Positions 48,651-58,083 of a DNA stretch of 64,000 nt are shown here, in pieces. Numbering within the stretch: position 1 is the first letter of the stretch; every line of letters starts with the position of its first letter. The stretch spans positions 682,001 to 746,000 of the forward strand of contig CAWEKI010000009.1 in the NCBI GenBank assembly GCA_963809695.1. The letters run 5' to 3'. The position numbers were made by a program, and so were the translations under genes. The DNA comes from JAGDMJ01 sp963809695 (GTDB lineage: Bacteria > Bacteroidota > Ignavibacteria > UBA10030 > UBA6906). The notes under the pieces were generated by a model, which worked only from the letters and a program-made list of their open reading frames with translations, had not been told where the DNA came from and searched no databases.

Positions 48651-49895
48651 TTAACGCCTTGGTCCACCGCCAAAACGCTGAGGCCCAAATGGCGTCTGAC
48701 CGAAGCGTGCCTGATGATTCGTTGTCGCATCCACTCCCACAACCACATTTTCGCCTTCTTCGAGATTCCCCCGCGCGACCTCAACGTACTGGTTGTTTTG
48801 AAGTCCCTCGGTGATCATGACCGGAACAGGTTTCTCCCCCTGCAGCACCCAGACTCTGGCGCGGTCGGCATCCGCCCTCTGCTGATGTTTTGCACCGCTG
48901 CGTGATCCCTGCGCACGCGAACCCACCGCATTACCGCCTGTCCCCCCCGGCTGCTGTCGGGGCCGATTCTCGTCTGCAACCGAAGCGGGCGGAGTGAACC
49001 GCACTGCCTGCACCGGAACCCGAAGGACATCCCCTCTTTGCGCCACGAGTACGGACACCGTGGCAGTCATTCCCGGCATGAGGCTCAGGTCCTGGTTCGA
49101 GACGGCAATGATCACCGTATACATGACCACATTCTGGGTCACGACGGGTGCAAGCCGGATCTGGGTCACGGCTCCCTTGAATATCCGATTCGGATAGGCA
49201 TCAACCCGGAAGGTAACCTCTTGTCCGACTTTCACATTTCCGACATCGGCCTCATCAACGCTCGCCTGGACCTGCATCTTCCGCAGGTCGTTGGCAATCG
49301 TAAAGAGCGTAGGTGCCTGGAGGCTCGCGGCGACGGTCTGTCCAACGTCCACGTTTCGTGAGATCACCACTCCGCTGATGGGCGCGCGAATTGCAGCATA
49401 GCGCAAGTTCACCTGCGCTTGTTCCAGCGCAGCCCGGGACTGCTGAACGGAAGCTTTATCGGACTCGTACGTGGTCATCGCGGCGTCCATATCCGCCTGC
49501 GCGGCAAGTGACCGCTTGTACAGGGCGGATGTACGGTCGAGTGTCCGTTTGGCGTCGTTCATTTCTGCGCGGGCTTTTTCCAGCGCTGCTTTCTGCTGGT
49601 CAACTGCCGCCTGCAGAAATGTGGGGTCAATCTGCGCAAGCATCTGCCCTTGGTGCACTGTGGAATTGTAGTCAGCGTAAAGCTTTGCGATCCTTCCCGA
49701 TACCTGGGATCCCACCTGGACGGTAGTATCAGCGCTCAAGGTTCCCGTTGCGCTGATCCTTAGATCGATATCCCCCCGGCTTACCTTCTCCAACCGGTAC
49801 GCGGGACGATCATCCGACGGTCTGAATATCAGAAAAGCCCCGAGGCCGAGGATCACCGCGCCGAGCCCGACAAAAAGCCACTGTTTCTTGTGCAT
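48651..49895 (-). CDS. Membrane-fusion (MacA/HlyD-type) periplasmic adaptor protein
   Basis: 414 residues from the ATG at 49895, with GGGAG 6 bases upstream. A single N-terminal membrane anchor (WLFVGLGAVILGLGAFLIF) is followed by a lipoyl half-motif (SATGTLSADTTVQVGSQVSG), a coiled-coil hairpin (about 100-165), the second lipoyl half (IRAPISGVVISRNVDVGQ) and a beta-barrel. Residues about 310-345 are a Gly/Arg/Gln-rich insertion, and the C-terminus is Gly/Arg-rich (FGPQRFGGGPRR). It pairs with the permease gene 28 bases downstream. Confidence 0.92.
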   Translation of the reverse strand: MHKKQWLFVGLGAVILGLGAFLIFRPSDDRPAYRLEKVSRGDIDLRISATGTLSADTTVQVGSQVSGRIAKLYADYNSTVHQGQMLAQIDPTFLQAAVDQQKAALEKARAEMNDAKRTLDRTSALYKRSLAAQADMDAAMTTYESDKASVQQSRAALEQAQVNLRYAAIRAPISGVVISRNVDVGQTVAASLQAPTLFTIANDLRKMQVQASVDEADVGNVKVGQEVTFRVDAYPNRIFKGAVTQIRLAPVVTQNVVMYTVIIAVSNQDLSLMPGMTATVSVLVAQRGDVLRVPVQAVRFTPPASVADENRPRQQPGGTGGNAVGSRAQGSRSGAKHQQRADADRARVWVLQGEKPVPVMITEGLQNNQYVEVARGNLEEGENVVVGVDATTNHQARFGQTPFGPQRFGGGPRR

Positions 49896-49998
49896 GTTCA
49901 TCTCCCGTCTGAATAAGCTCGAAGCGCAGAAAGCCGCCCGGCAAAAACGCCGGCCGCGCATGTATATGACAAAGAACACCAGACAAGGGTTTAAGATT

Positions 49999-50394
49999 TC
50001 ACAACTCTCCAATGCCTTTTCGCCCCGCAAATCCCTCATCGAGACGATGCCAGAAGCGGATGTCATCCTCCCCGATTTGCCAGCAAAGGTAGACTTCTTC
50101 ACCGTTCTCGCGAATATGCGGAAAGTCTGCCAGCCCCTGGTCGATTGCCTTCACGATGATCCCGCGATCTTCGAGACCCTTCACGATCTCAACGAGCAGT
50201 TCCATTTCGTCCGGAAAGCGCCCATCGCCGTTCGGGCCCATGCCGCCGAAGTACTGATGGCGCACGATGTCCCATCCCATGGAGTCAAGACGCCGCTTCA
50301 GTTCCACGAGTTTGCTCATGAGCGCGTGGACCGAGGTCAGTTCCTTGCGCGCCTCGTCGAGAGTGAAGTGCTTTTGATGAACATACGAGGACAT
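49999..50394 (-). CDS. DUF2203-family protein
   Basis: 131 residues from an ATG at 50394. FTLDEARKEL near the start, GIIVKAIDQGLADFP and EVYLCWQIGEDDIRFWH followed by GFAGR are the marks of DUF2203. The family is small, soluble and without a known function; it has an N-terminal helical part and a C-terminal beta part. It sits alone between the adaptor gene and the REC-PAS-GAF gene. Confidence 0.85.
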   Translation of the reverse strand: MSSYVHQKHFTLDEARKELTSVHALMSKLVELKRRLDSMGWDIVRHQYFGGMGPNGDGRFPDEMELLVEIVKGLEDRGIIVKAIDQGLADFPHIRENGEEVYLCWQIGEDDIRFWHRLDEGFAGRKGIGEL

Positions 50395-50441
50395 GGAGGA
50401 AAGATACAAAAACAGGGGGCGAGAGAAAAGGGGTCAAGTAC

Positions 50442-51701
50442 TTAACGAACCCGGTTCGAACTCTTCTTTGCAAGCACCTCCCCCGCCCGGGCGGCAAAGA
50501 CATTCATGATATTGATGGCATGCGGTGGGTCCGCGAGGGGTTTGTCGTCCATGACGAACAGGTGACCGATGGGAGATTGATCTTCGTCCAAAAGGGGAAC
50601 TCCGAGGTAGCAAAACGCCTTCATCGCGACAAGAGCCTTCTCGCGTGGAAAGAGATCCTTGACGTTTGCCGGGAAATAGCACAGCTTCCCGGTTTTCACG
50701 ACCTGCTCACACGTGGTGCCTGCCACGTCGTACTCAAATGAGGGCACTGGCCTGCCGTCAGCCCAGTAGGCCAGGACGCGCACACGATCTCTTGTTGTGT
50801 CAAGGCATTCAGACACGAGGGCAAATCGTACCCCCAGATGGCCTGCGAGATGGTGCACCAGTCCGGGAAAGAAATCTTCGCCCGATGTTGCCGTCGCCGT
50901 GACAAGAGCGAGAAGGGATTCTTCCGCCCGCTTTCTCTGGGAGATATCGCGCGACACGATCACTACCCCCGCTGGCCTGCCCGCCTCATCCTTCAGGAGA
51001 TTGCTCTGGGATTCTATAAAGCAGACTTTCCCATCGATGCCCATGAGCCGGTAGTCAAGATGCTTTCCATTGCCGGAGCTGACCACTTCATGGAATGCCC
51101 GCCGGACTTTTTCCCGGTCCTCGGGATGGATATCCATGAAAGAATCCGTTCCAAGCAGCTCCTCGGGATCCTCAAGGAGAAGGCGGTACGAAGGGCTATT
51201 ATAGAGCCGGCGGCCTTCGAGGTCGACGATCGCGATGAGGTCGCTGATGTTCTCGAAAACGGAAGAAAGCAGAGGAACGGGCACTTCAGCCGTTGGAGGA
51301 ACAAGAGAAGCATCCGGTTTTGGCTGCTCCTTTTTCCCCAGCGCGCGCCGGACTGCGGGAACGAGACGCTGATACATCTTCTTACTGACAAAATCAGCTG
51401 CCCCCCTGCGAAAGCATTCCGTGATGATTTCCTCCCCCGCAGTAGGGGACACGAGAATCCAGGGAACGCCGGGCGTGGTCTCTTGCGCGACCTCCATGGC
51501 AGCGAGAGGGTCCAGTCGCGGCATGCTGATGTCCGCGATGACCAGATCGGGAGCGAATTCCTGTACCAGTCGGAGGAACTGCTCCTTTGTCGAAATCCGC
51601 TTCGTGGTACAGGAGATGCTTCCTTTCCTCAGTTGGAGCTCAAACAGTTCGGCATCCGTGGGAATGTGTTCTAAGATGATGATCTTGGCTTCGGTGCTCA
51701 T
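50442..51701 (-). CDS. REC-PAS-GAF signalling protein without output domain
   Basis: 419 residues. A receiver domain (about 1-120) with phospho-acceptor Asp57 in IADISMP and Lys in the FVSKKM segment is followed by a PAS domain with PAC (about 147-270, NISDLIAIVDLEGRRLY ... VIVSRDISQRKRAEES) and a GAF domain (about 275-410). No histidine kinase, GGDEF or DNA-binding domain follows. It may be a phospho-relay or sensor subunit for a kinase elsewhere. The GAF part ends in LAKKSSNRVR. Confidence 0.88.
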   Translation of the reverse strand: MSTEAKIIILEHIPTDAELFELQLRKGSISCTTKRISTKEQFLRLVQEFAPDLVIADISMPRLDPLAAMEVAQETTPGVPWILVSPTAGEEIITECFRRGAADFVSKKMYQRLVPAVRRALGKKEQPKPDASLVPPTAEVPVPLLSSVFENISDLIAIVDLEGRRLYNSPSYRLLLEDPEELLGTDSFMDIHPEDREKVRRAFHEVVSSGNGKHLDYRLMGIDGKVCFIESQSNLLKDEAGRPAGVVIVSRDISQRKRAEESLLALVTATATSGEDFFPGLVHHLAGHLGVRFALVSECLDTTRDRVRVLAYWADGRPVPSFEYDVAGTTCEQVVKTGKLCYFPANVKDLFPREKALVAMKAFCYLGVPLLDEDQSPIGHLFVMDDKPLADPPHAINIMNVFAARAGEVLAKKSSNRVR

Positions 51702-51810
51702 GGGATTGCTTTGCGCCCTCGATGTGTCAATTCAATCGCTCATGTTAGTAAGATTGTCGCCCACAGGCGTTGACGGGGAGCACACGCTCCGCCGGCCCAA
51801 ACGCCGGTCC

Positions 51811-53139
51811 TCAGCCAGGTGATCCGGCCTGCTCAAGCCTGCCTCCTTCGCGGGTGTCGGCACGCCTGAGCAAAAGGGCAAAGATGAAGCCCGCAACGCC
51901 CAACATGGAAAACATCAGCATGCTGGAAGTGTAGTTCTGTGTCACATCTCGCAGGAGGCCGTTCAGCCATGGGAAGAGCGCGAGACCGACATTTTGCACC
52001 ATGGTGCACAGCCCGAATGCCGTCCCCACCCGGTTTTTCTCCACAATCAGAGGGATTGAAGGCCACATTGCCGCCGGCACCATAACGAACGACGCCCCCA
52101 GGAGAACCATGGGAAAGGCAGGGGGAATCATCGTGAACCCCATGGAGAGAAAGGCCGGAATCATCAACGCCGATCCCAGAATCATCATGGACGCCCTTCG
52201 TCCGAAGCGGTCGACAAACCTCCCGAAGAACGGCGCCAGCGTCATGGAGGCGAAAATGATTATGGTGGTGGTCCCTCCGGCTGTCGTGAACATGTGCAGG
52301 ACATTATAGAAAACCTGGTAGAGGAACCCTCCTTCCGTCCCGGCAACAAGCGGGAGCCCCCATTTATCATGGAAGAAATCGGTGGAAAGGGCAGTAAACG
52401 GAAAGATCGCCGAGTAGAACGTCACGCAGAGCATCGTGACGAACCAGAACGACGGGTTGAATTTCTTGACATCTGCTACTTTGATCTGGTCGCCTGCCGC
52501 CTCGTCTCTGAGGCCCAGCACGTGCTCTCCCCTGCGGTCGAGCATGATGTAGACCAGGTTCGCGAGCAAGGAAACGACACAGAAGAGCACCGCGGCCCAA
52601 AGCGCCATTCTGAAATCGCCGAAGTAGTCTGAAATCAATGCTTCGGTGTTGAAGCTGAACAGGGTTCCCAGCCTGCTGATCGTGAGCGCAATACCAAAGG
52701 CGAGCGCAAGTTCCTTTCCTTTGAACCAGCGGCTTATGATCGCACTCTGGGCGACGACAAGGGATTCCGATCCCCATCCAAACACGAACCGGCCCGTGTA
52801 GAGGATCCAGAGGTTTGGAGCAAAGGCAACAACGGCTGCACCAAGCGTGACCAGAGCGGAAAAAAGGAGGCTCGCTTTCCGCGTCCCGATGCGGTCGATA
52901 AGTATGCCCCCGATGAAGACCGAAAGAATGGCGGCAACGCTGTAGAGCGTATACATCTGTCCGATGGATTCGCGCCCAAGGCCAAGCGCTTCGATAAGCG
53001 TGGGCGCGATGGCCCCGACACTGTCATAGGCGAAGTAGCTTCCAAACGTGAGGATACTGACAAAGAGGAGGACGGCAAACCGGAAGGGAGCACCCGTCGG
53101 GTGGAACCGCCCTTGCCGGGAAGCAGATGTCTGTGCCAT
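51811..53139 (-). CDS. MFS transporter, MFSD1-like
   Basis: 442 residues with 12 predicted membrane helices. The start LTFGSYFAYDSVGAIAP (about 35-51) and GGILIDRIGTRKAS (about 77-90, MFS motif A) resemble the MFSD1 branch of the major facilitators as I remember it; animal MFSD1 exports dipeptides from lysosomes. Here it lies next to a dipeptidase and an oligopeptide transporter gene, so dipeptide transport is a fair inference. It follows the pepD terminator and has a palindrome upstream, so it is a separate unit. Confidence 0.8.
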   Translation of the reverse strand: MAQTSASRQGRFHPTGAPFRFAVLLFVSILTFGSYFAYDSVGAIAPTLIEALGLGRESIGQMYTLYSVAAILSVFIGGILIDRIGTRKASLLFSALVTLGAAVVAFAPNLWILYTGRFVFGWGSESLVVAQSAIISRWFKGKELALAFGIALTISRLGTLFSFNTEALISDYFGDFRMALWAAVLFCVVSLLANLVYIMLDRRGEHVLGLRDEAAGDQIKVADVKKFNPSFWFVTMLCVTFYSAIFPFTALSTDFFHDKWGLPLVAGTEGGFLYQVFYNVLHMFTTAGGTTTIIIFASMTLAPFFGRFVDRFGRRASMMILGSALMIPAFLSMGFTMIPPAFPMVLLGASFVMVPAAMWPSIPLIVEKNRVGTAFGLCTMVQNVGLALFPWLNGLLRDVTQNYTSSMLMFSMLGVAGFIFALLLRRADTREGGRLEQAGSPG

Positions 53140-53241
53140 AGCTGCCTGTCTGGTGGGGGATCAGATCATGATACAAAGAAAAAGGCAAAGAAGGTAGGAT
53201 CGACCGTGTGCGCCCGGGCAGTGTCCGGCAACGGAGAGTGG

Positions 53242-53262
53242 ATGATATTACTTTGATATCAT
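53242..53262. promoter_or_regulatory. Operator-like palindrome upstream of the MFSD1-like gene
   Basis: ATGATAT (53242-53248) and ATATCAT (53256-53262) are perfect complements 7 bases apart, with centre-to-centre spacing of 14 bases, in the 217-base gap between the pepD terminator and the MFS gene. It may bind a dimeric regulator. The rest of the gap has no other clear element. Confidence 0.45.
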
Positions 53263-53295
53263 ACCTCTTCTCTTCGCACATCGGGGAAAGAGCCC

Positions 53296-53328
53296 AAAAA
53301 AGGCAGCGCCGCCCTCAGGCGGCGCCGC
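53296..53328 (-). terminator. Rho-independent terminator after pepD
   Basis: On the minus strand GCGGCGCCGCC pairs with GGCGGCGCTGC (one G-T pair) across a 4-base loop. CTTTTTT follows. It ends the proline dehydrogenase-OPT-pepD operon. Confidence 0.92.
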
Positions 53329-53356
53329 ACGCGTGAATTCGTTACTCTTCCATACA

Positions 53357-54814
53357 CTATTTTACATTCCGCAAGATCCCCAGCAGAAAATTCCAGTATT
53401 TTTCCACTGTGTCAATGTGGATCTTTTCGTCGGGCGAGTGTACTCCTTCAAGCGTCGGGCCGAAAGAGACCATGTCCATACCGGGGTACCGTTCGCCGAT
53501 GATCCCGCACTCGAGTCCCGCATGGATCGCCTTCACTTCAGGATCTTTGCCATACATCGACCGATAGGTGGATTTTGCCACCGCGAGGATCTCGGAGTCC
53601 AGGTTCGGTTTCCACCCCGGATAGCCATCTCCCTGCTTCACGTGCGCCCCTCCGAGCTCAAAGACCGAAGCAACTGTGTGACAGATCTCGACGTTCTCCG
53701 AGGCAACGGAGCTGCGCTGGCTTGTGGCGATCTGGACCGACTTCTTGTCGGTCTTGATCACTGCCACGTTCGTCGAGGTCTCCACCAGCCCCGGAATGTC
53801 CGCAGACATCTTGATCACTCCGTGCGGCAGCGCGGAAATTGTCTGGAGTATCTTTTTCTGCACTGCCTTCTTGAGTACTTTTCCTTTTCGAATGCCTTTC
53901 GCCGGGCTGAGCGAGAGTGCGAGATCGGGCTCCACGGATGCCAGCTCCGCCTTGACTGTCTCATTGAGCTGATGCATCTGAGCTACCGCGGCCTCCCACT
54001 TCTTTGTCGGGATAAAGAGGAGTGCCTCGGCTTCACGGGGGATCGCATTATGTTTGTTTCCTCCGTTGGCTGTCGCGATGCGCGCGCCGATCCCTGCCAG
54101 CGCAAGGAGACCCCGGTTGATGATCTTGATTGCATTTCCGCGCCCCTTGTCGATCTCAAGGCCGGAGTGCCCGCCCCGGAGTCCCGTCACCTTCATATGG
54201 GCGGCAGTCATCCCGGCCGGTGCCGATTCAAGCTCCAGCATCCAGATCCCGATCGTATCCCGTCCGCCCGAGCACCCGACGTACAGTGCTCCCTCCTCTT
54301 CGGAGTCCAGGTTCATGAGCGTCTTGCTCTCCACAAAACCGGGGGCGAGATTGCTGGCACCTGTCAGGCCTGTTTCCTCATCGATCGTGAAGAGGAATTC
54401 CAAAGGCCCATGCTCGAGCGATCTGTCTTCCATGATCGCAAGGTTCGTCGCCACTGCAATGCCGTTGTCCGCCCCGAGTGTGGTTCCATTGGCCATCAGC
54501 ACGTTGCCCTTGCGAACCAGCTCGATGGGGTCTTTCGAGAAATCGTGCACTTTGTCCTTGTTCTTCTCGCACACCATGTCCAGGTGCCCTTGCAGGGCAA
54601 CTGGGCGGGCCTGTTCGTGCCTCGCCGAGGCGGGTTTCTTCACGACGACGTTGCCGAACTTGTCCGTTTTTGCTTCAAGCCCGAGCTTCTTGGCCGTCTC
54701 CATCACGTATTTCGTCATGGCAGCCTCGTGCTTGGAGCAGCGCGGGATCCGGGCAATCTCGGCAAAATATTTCCATACCAGTACCGGTTTAAGTCCTTCG
54801 ATGGCGTTAGACAT
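53357..54814 (-). CDS. pepD: Aminoacyl-histidine dipeptidase (Xaa-His dipeptidase)
   Basis: 485 residues of the M20 metallopeptidase family. LQGHLDMV (with the His-x-Asp zinc ligands), GADNGIAVA and TIDEETGLTGA are all present in the PepD order. It cleaves dipeptides such as carnosine and other Xaa-His or general dipeptides, releasing amino acids in the cytoplasm. It is the last gene of an operon with an OPT transporter and proline dehydrogenase, which gives it a role in peptide use. Confidence 0.94.
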   Translation of the reverse strand: MSNAIEGLKPVLVWKYFAEIARIPRCSKHEAAMTKYVMETAKKLGLEAKTDKFGNVVVKKPASARHEQARPVALQGHLDMVCEKNKDKVHDFSKDPIELVRKGNVLMANGTTLGADNGIAVATNLAIMEDRSLEHGPLEFLFTIDEETGLTGASNLAPGFVESKTLMNLDSEEEGALYVGCSGGRDTIGIWMLELESAPAGMTAAHMKVTGLRGGHSGLEIDKGRGNAIKIINRGLLALAGIGARIATANGGNKHNAIPREAEALLFIPTKKWEAAVAQMHQLNETVKAELASVEPDLALSLSPAKGIRKGKVLKKAVQKKILQTISALPHGVIKMSADIPGLVETSTNVAVIKTDKKSVQIATSQRSSVASENVEICHTVASVFELGGAHVKQGDGYPGWKPNLDSEILAVAKSTYRSMYGKDPEVKAIHAGLECGIIGERYPGMDMVSFGPTLEGVHSPDEKIHIDTVEKYWNFLLGILRNVK

Positions 54815-54842
54815 ATGACTCTCCTTAAGAATAGTTCCTTCG

Positions 54843-56930
54843 TTACATTACCGCGGTTGGCGGTGCGGGCTCGTCGGGAGACCCTGCCTTCTTCAACGGA
54901 ACAAAGACGAGATACGCTCCCAGGATCAAGAAGACCGGGATTGCGAGCCAGGAGGCAACCCCTTCAAAGCCGGGGATCACCCAGAACTGGTGTGATTCGC
55001 GCAGGCCCACGACGAGGGCGATCAACAAGCCGAGGAGTGCTTCGCCGGCAATTAGGCCGGAAGCGGCAAGAATGCCCGCATTCTCCACACGCGCCCGTTG
55101 CGCACTGTTATAGCTCCGCTTCAAAATGAACTTTTCCACGATCCCGCGGAGCACGCCGCCAATGAAAATAGCAAAGGTCGTTTCCAGCGGGAGGTACATT
55201 CCTACCGAGAACAACATCGGGCTCTTCACCCGAACCATGATCAGGGATATACCCATCGCGATGCCCACCAGGACGAGCGGCCAGGCCATCTCGCCGCCGA
55301 CAATTCCCGAGGAGAGCGCTGCCATCAGGCCTGCCTGCGGGGCGGCATAGTTCTGTCCGCCGAATCCTCCCACACTGGCACCCAGCTGCGCGACGTCCGA
55401 CGTGTGCATCATATACAGAGGCCAGAAGAGGAGCAAGCCAGCAAACACGACACCGATGATATCTCCTACCTGCATCTTCCAGGGAGTACCTCCCAGGATG
55501 TGCCCCACTTTCAGATCCTGGAGCATCTCCCCTGCAACGGCTGCCGAGACGCATCCCACAGCCGCAACCCCGAGCGCCGCCATCACTCCTCTTGCCCCCG
55601 CCATTCCCGCGATCACCATCACGAGCGCCGCAATGATGGTCGTCGCCAGTGTCAGGCCGGAAATAGGATTGTTCGATGACCCGATCATACCGACGAGATT
55701 CCCGGAGACCGCAGCGAAGAAGAATCCGGTCACGAGAATCACAAGGCCCGCAAGTATCGCCGCGTGGATCGCGCCCGTGAAGTAGAGATAGAGCAGGACC
55801 ATGAGCACGAGGACACCCACAATACCCATCAACACCACTTTGAACGACAGATCTCTTTCCGTGCGCTCCGTCGGGGCAGCGGTCGACGCTGTCTTGCGAA
55901 CATCGGCGACGCCGCGCTTGATACCCAGCATGAGATTCTTCCGCATTCTCCAGAGCGTAAAGCAGGCCCCGACGAGCATTCCCCCGACCGCGATCGGGCG
56001 GACGATAAACTTATACAGGTGGGTCGTCAAAGCCGCCCAGTTGTCGGGCGAATCTCCGCCATACGACCCGATCATCTCGGGTCCGATAAAGTAGACGAGC
56101 AGCGGCACGAACAATCCCCAGGCCAGAAGTCCTCCGGCAAAGTTCAGCGCGCCGAGCTCCGGCCCGATAATGTACCCGACGCCCAGATACGCAGGCGTGG
56201 CGGCGGGCCAGGTGAACGTCGACATTCCGCCGGCGGGCACCACCTTGTCAGAGACAAGACGCACAAATCCTTCTTTGAGCTTTCCCACGCTGATCTGGAA
56301 TCGGTTTACGGCCTGATAGACGCCGAAGCCGTCAAACGTTTCGGGATCCGTGCGCCCGAGCAGCTTGATCAGGGCCCCGACACCCATCGCCCTGAACAAC
56401 TGCATCGCTGCCTCAGCTCCACGCTGGCCGGCCTTGTGGATCTCGCTGGCTGCCACGGACTCCGGGAAGGGGAGCGACCGGTCTTCCACCATGACGCGGC
56501 GAAGGATCGTGACAAAGAGAATCCCCAGGAGACCGCCCAGGATCATCAGTGACGATGCAAGGAGGTATTCCGTCCAGATGTTGCCGGTGCTGAAATCCCA
56601 GTAGCCGAGCATCACGAATGCGGGGATCGTGAAGATCGCCCCCGCGGCTACCGATTCGCCGATCGAGCCCACGGTTCGGGCGAAGTTCTCTTCAAGCACC
56701 GAGCCTTTGAACAGCTTCAACACGGCCATGCCGATCACCGCCGCAGGGTAGGTCGCAGCGATGGTCATGCCCGCACGCAATCCCAGGTAGGCATTGGCAG
56801 CGCCAAGGACAATGCACATGACCAAACCGATCAGCAACGCCCGCACGGTGAACTCCTTCATGTCAGTCTCTCCCGAAACCAGCGGACGGAATTTCACCGG
56901 GGATTCGGTCGTGGTCTGCATCTCAGCCAT
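54843..56930 (-). CDS. OPT-family oligopeptide transporter
   Basis: 695 residues from the ATG at 56930, with AAGGAG 5 bases upstream; a longer frame upstream overlaps proline dehydrogenase and has no family match. About 16 membrane helices; the early FTVRALLIGLVMCIVLGAANAYLGLRAGMTI (split across residues 24-55) and the YIGPE and SSNNPISG segments mark the bacterial OPT/TIGR00733 branch. It imports short peptides with protons. It lies between the proline dehydrogenase and dipeptidase genes. Confidence 0.93.
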   Translation of the reverse strand: MAEMQTTTESPVKFRPLVSGETDMKEFTVRALLIGLVMCIVLGAANAYLGLRAGMTIAATYPAAVIGMAVLKLFKGSVLEENFARTVGSIGESVAAGAIFTIPAFVMLGYWDFSTGNIWTEYLLASSLMILGGLLGILFVTILRRVMVEDRSLPFPESVAASEIHKAGQRGAEAAMQLFRAMGVGALIKLLGRTDPETFDGFGVYQAVNRFQISVGKLKEGFVRLVSDKVVPAGGMSTFTWPAATPAYLGVGYIIGPELGALNFAGGLLAWGLFVPLLVYFIGPEMIGSYGGDSPDNWAALTTHLYKFIVRPIAVGGMLVGACFTLWRMRKNLMLGIKRGVADVRKTASTAAPTERTERDLSFKVVLMGIVGVLVLMVLLYLYFTGAIHAAILAGLVILVTGFFFAAVSGNLVGMIGSSNNPISGLTLATTIIAALVMVIAGMAGARGVMAALGVAAVGCVSAAVAGEMLQDLKVGHILGGTPWKMQVGDIIGVVFAGLLLFWPLYMMHTSDVAQLGASVGGFGGQNYAAPQAGLMAALSSGIVGGEMAWPLVLVGIAMGISLIMVRVKSPMLFSVGMYLPLETTFAIFIGGVLRGIVEKFILKRSYNSAQRARVENAGILAASGLIAGEALLGLLIALVVGLRESHQFWVIPGFEGVASWLAIPVFLILGAYLVFVPLKKAGSPDEPAPPTAVM

Positions 56931-56965
56931 ACGGACTCCTTCAAAGTGAAGTGATGGGTCTATCG

Positions 56966-57868
56966 TTACCTGTTGAACTTGAACAACGCTTTGAACACGT
57001 ACCCTGCGATCTCCGGGTTCTCCTTGAACCGGCGGGTCGAATAGCCGTACCAATGCTCTCCGAATGGAACGTAGAGGCGCACCTTGTGACCATCCGCGGC
57101 CAGCTTTCGCCGCAACTCGGGCCTCACCCCGAGCAGCATCTGAAACTCATATTCATCCTTGCTGAGCTTCATATCCGCGATCGTCTGATACGCCGCATCC
57201 ACAAGGACCGAATCGTGCGTCGCGATGCCAACAAAGCTCCCGTTTTTCAGCATCAGCTTCAGGAGCTTGATGTAGTTCTGTTGGACGGCCTCACGGGACT
57301 GGAAGGCAATTTCTTTCCTCTCCTTATAAATGCCCTTGCAGAGACGAAAGTTCGTTTTCCCGGAGAAAAGACCTTTCACATCACCCTCGGTCCTGTACAG
57401 GTATGCCTGGACAACGAGCCCGATCTTGGGATATTCCCTCTGCAGCGTGCGAAATACATCGATCGTGTCGGTCGTGCAGGTGGAGTCTTCCATATCCACG
57501 CGCACGAACGTCCCGTAACCGGCGGCGACCTTCAGAATTTCCCGCACATTCTCGATGCAGAACGCCTTGTCAAGTTTCAGGCCGAGGGAGGTGAGCTTGA
57601 TGGAAAGATTGGAATCGAGCTTTTCGCGAGCGATAGTGTCCAGAACCTCGTTCGAGCGAGTGCGAGAAGTGATCGCTTCTTCTTTGGTCGTGATATCTTC
57701 CCCCAGGACATCAAGCGTGGCACACACCCCTTCGCCATTGAGTTGTTTGACCGTCCGAATCGCATCCCCGATCGTCTCGCCGGCAATATATCGCCCCGCA
57801 AAATACCTGATGACCGGTCTCGGTATCGCCGGAAGCGTTGAGACTACGAGTTTGTTCAGAACATGCAT
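56966..57868 (-). CDS. Proline dehydrogenase (monofunctional)
   Basis: 300 residues from the ATG at 57868. It has the FAD-barrel motifs: LDVLGED (about 52-58), SIKLTSLGL, VRVDMEDS (about 124-131), QAYLYRTEGD, FRLCKGIYKE and the late RLYVPFGEHWYGYSTRR. It oxidises proline to pyrroline-5-carboxylate. It is a stand-alone enzyme, not fused to P5C dehydrogenase as in PutA; pruA is 20 kb away. A promoter lies about 160 bases upstream, and OPT and pepD follow. Confidence 0.94.
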   Translation of the reverse strand: MHVLNKLVVSTLPAIPRPVIRYFAGRYIAGETIGDAIRTVKQLNGEGVCATLDVLGEDITTKEEAITSRTRSNEVLDTIAREKLDSNLSIKLTSLGLKLDKAFCIENVREILKVAAGYGTFVRVDMEDSTCTTDTIDVFRTLQREYPKIGLVVQAYLYRTEGDVKGLFSGKTNFRLCKGIYKERKEIAFQSREAVQQNYIKLLKLMLKNGSFVGIATHDSVLVDAAYQTIADMKLSKDEYEFQMLLGVRPELRRKLAADGHKVRLYVPFGEHWYGYSTRRFKENPEIAGYVFKALFKFNR

Positions 57869-58029
57869 AGCATAAGGTCTTTCATAGTACGGCGTTCCCG
57901 GCACCTGCCATATGTTCAGAACGTTGCCCGAACAAGGCAGGTTTCATGAAAGGATGCACAAGGAAGTGCCGTTAGTGGATGGATCATAAGGAGAGAACAC
58001 AGTAGGCATCGCTTAAGGAGAACCCGAAA

Positions 58030-58058
58030 AATATAGCCATCATGGCCTTTAAAAGCAA
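58030..58058 (-). promoter_or_regulatory. Sigma70-type promoter of the proline dehydrogenase-OPT-pepD operon
   Basis: On the minus strand TTGCTT (58058-58053) and TATATT (58035-58030) are 17 bases apart. The transcript would start near 58023 and have a leader of about 155 bases. The gap 57869-58150 otherwise holds only the left repeat of the four-helix-bundle cassette. Confidence 0.55.
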
Positions 58059-58083
58059 GGAAAACGGCCCCCCGAAGCAAGAT

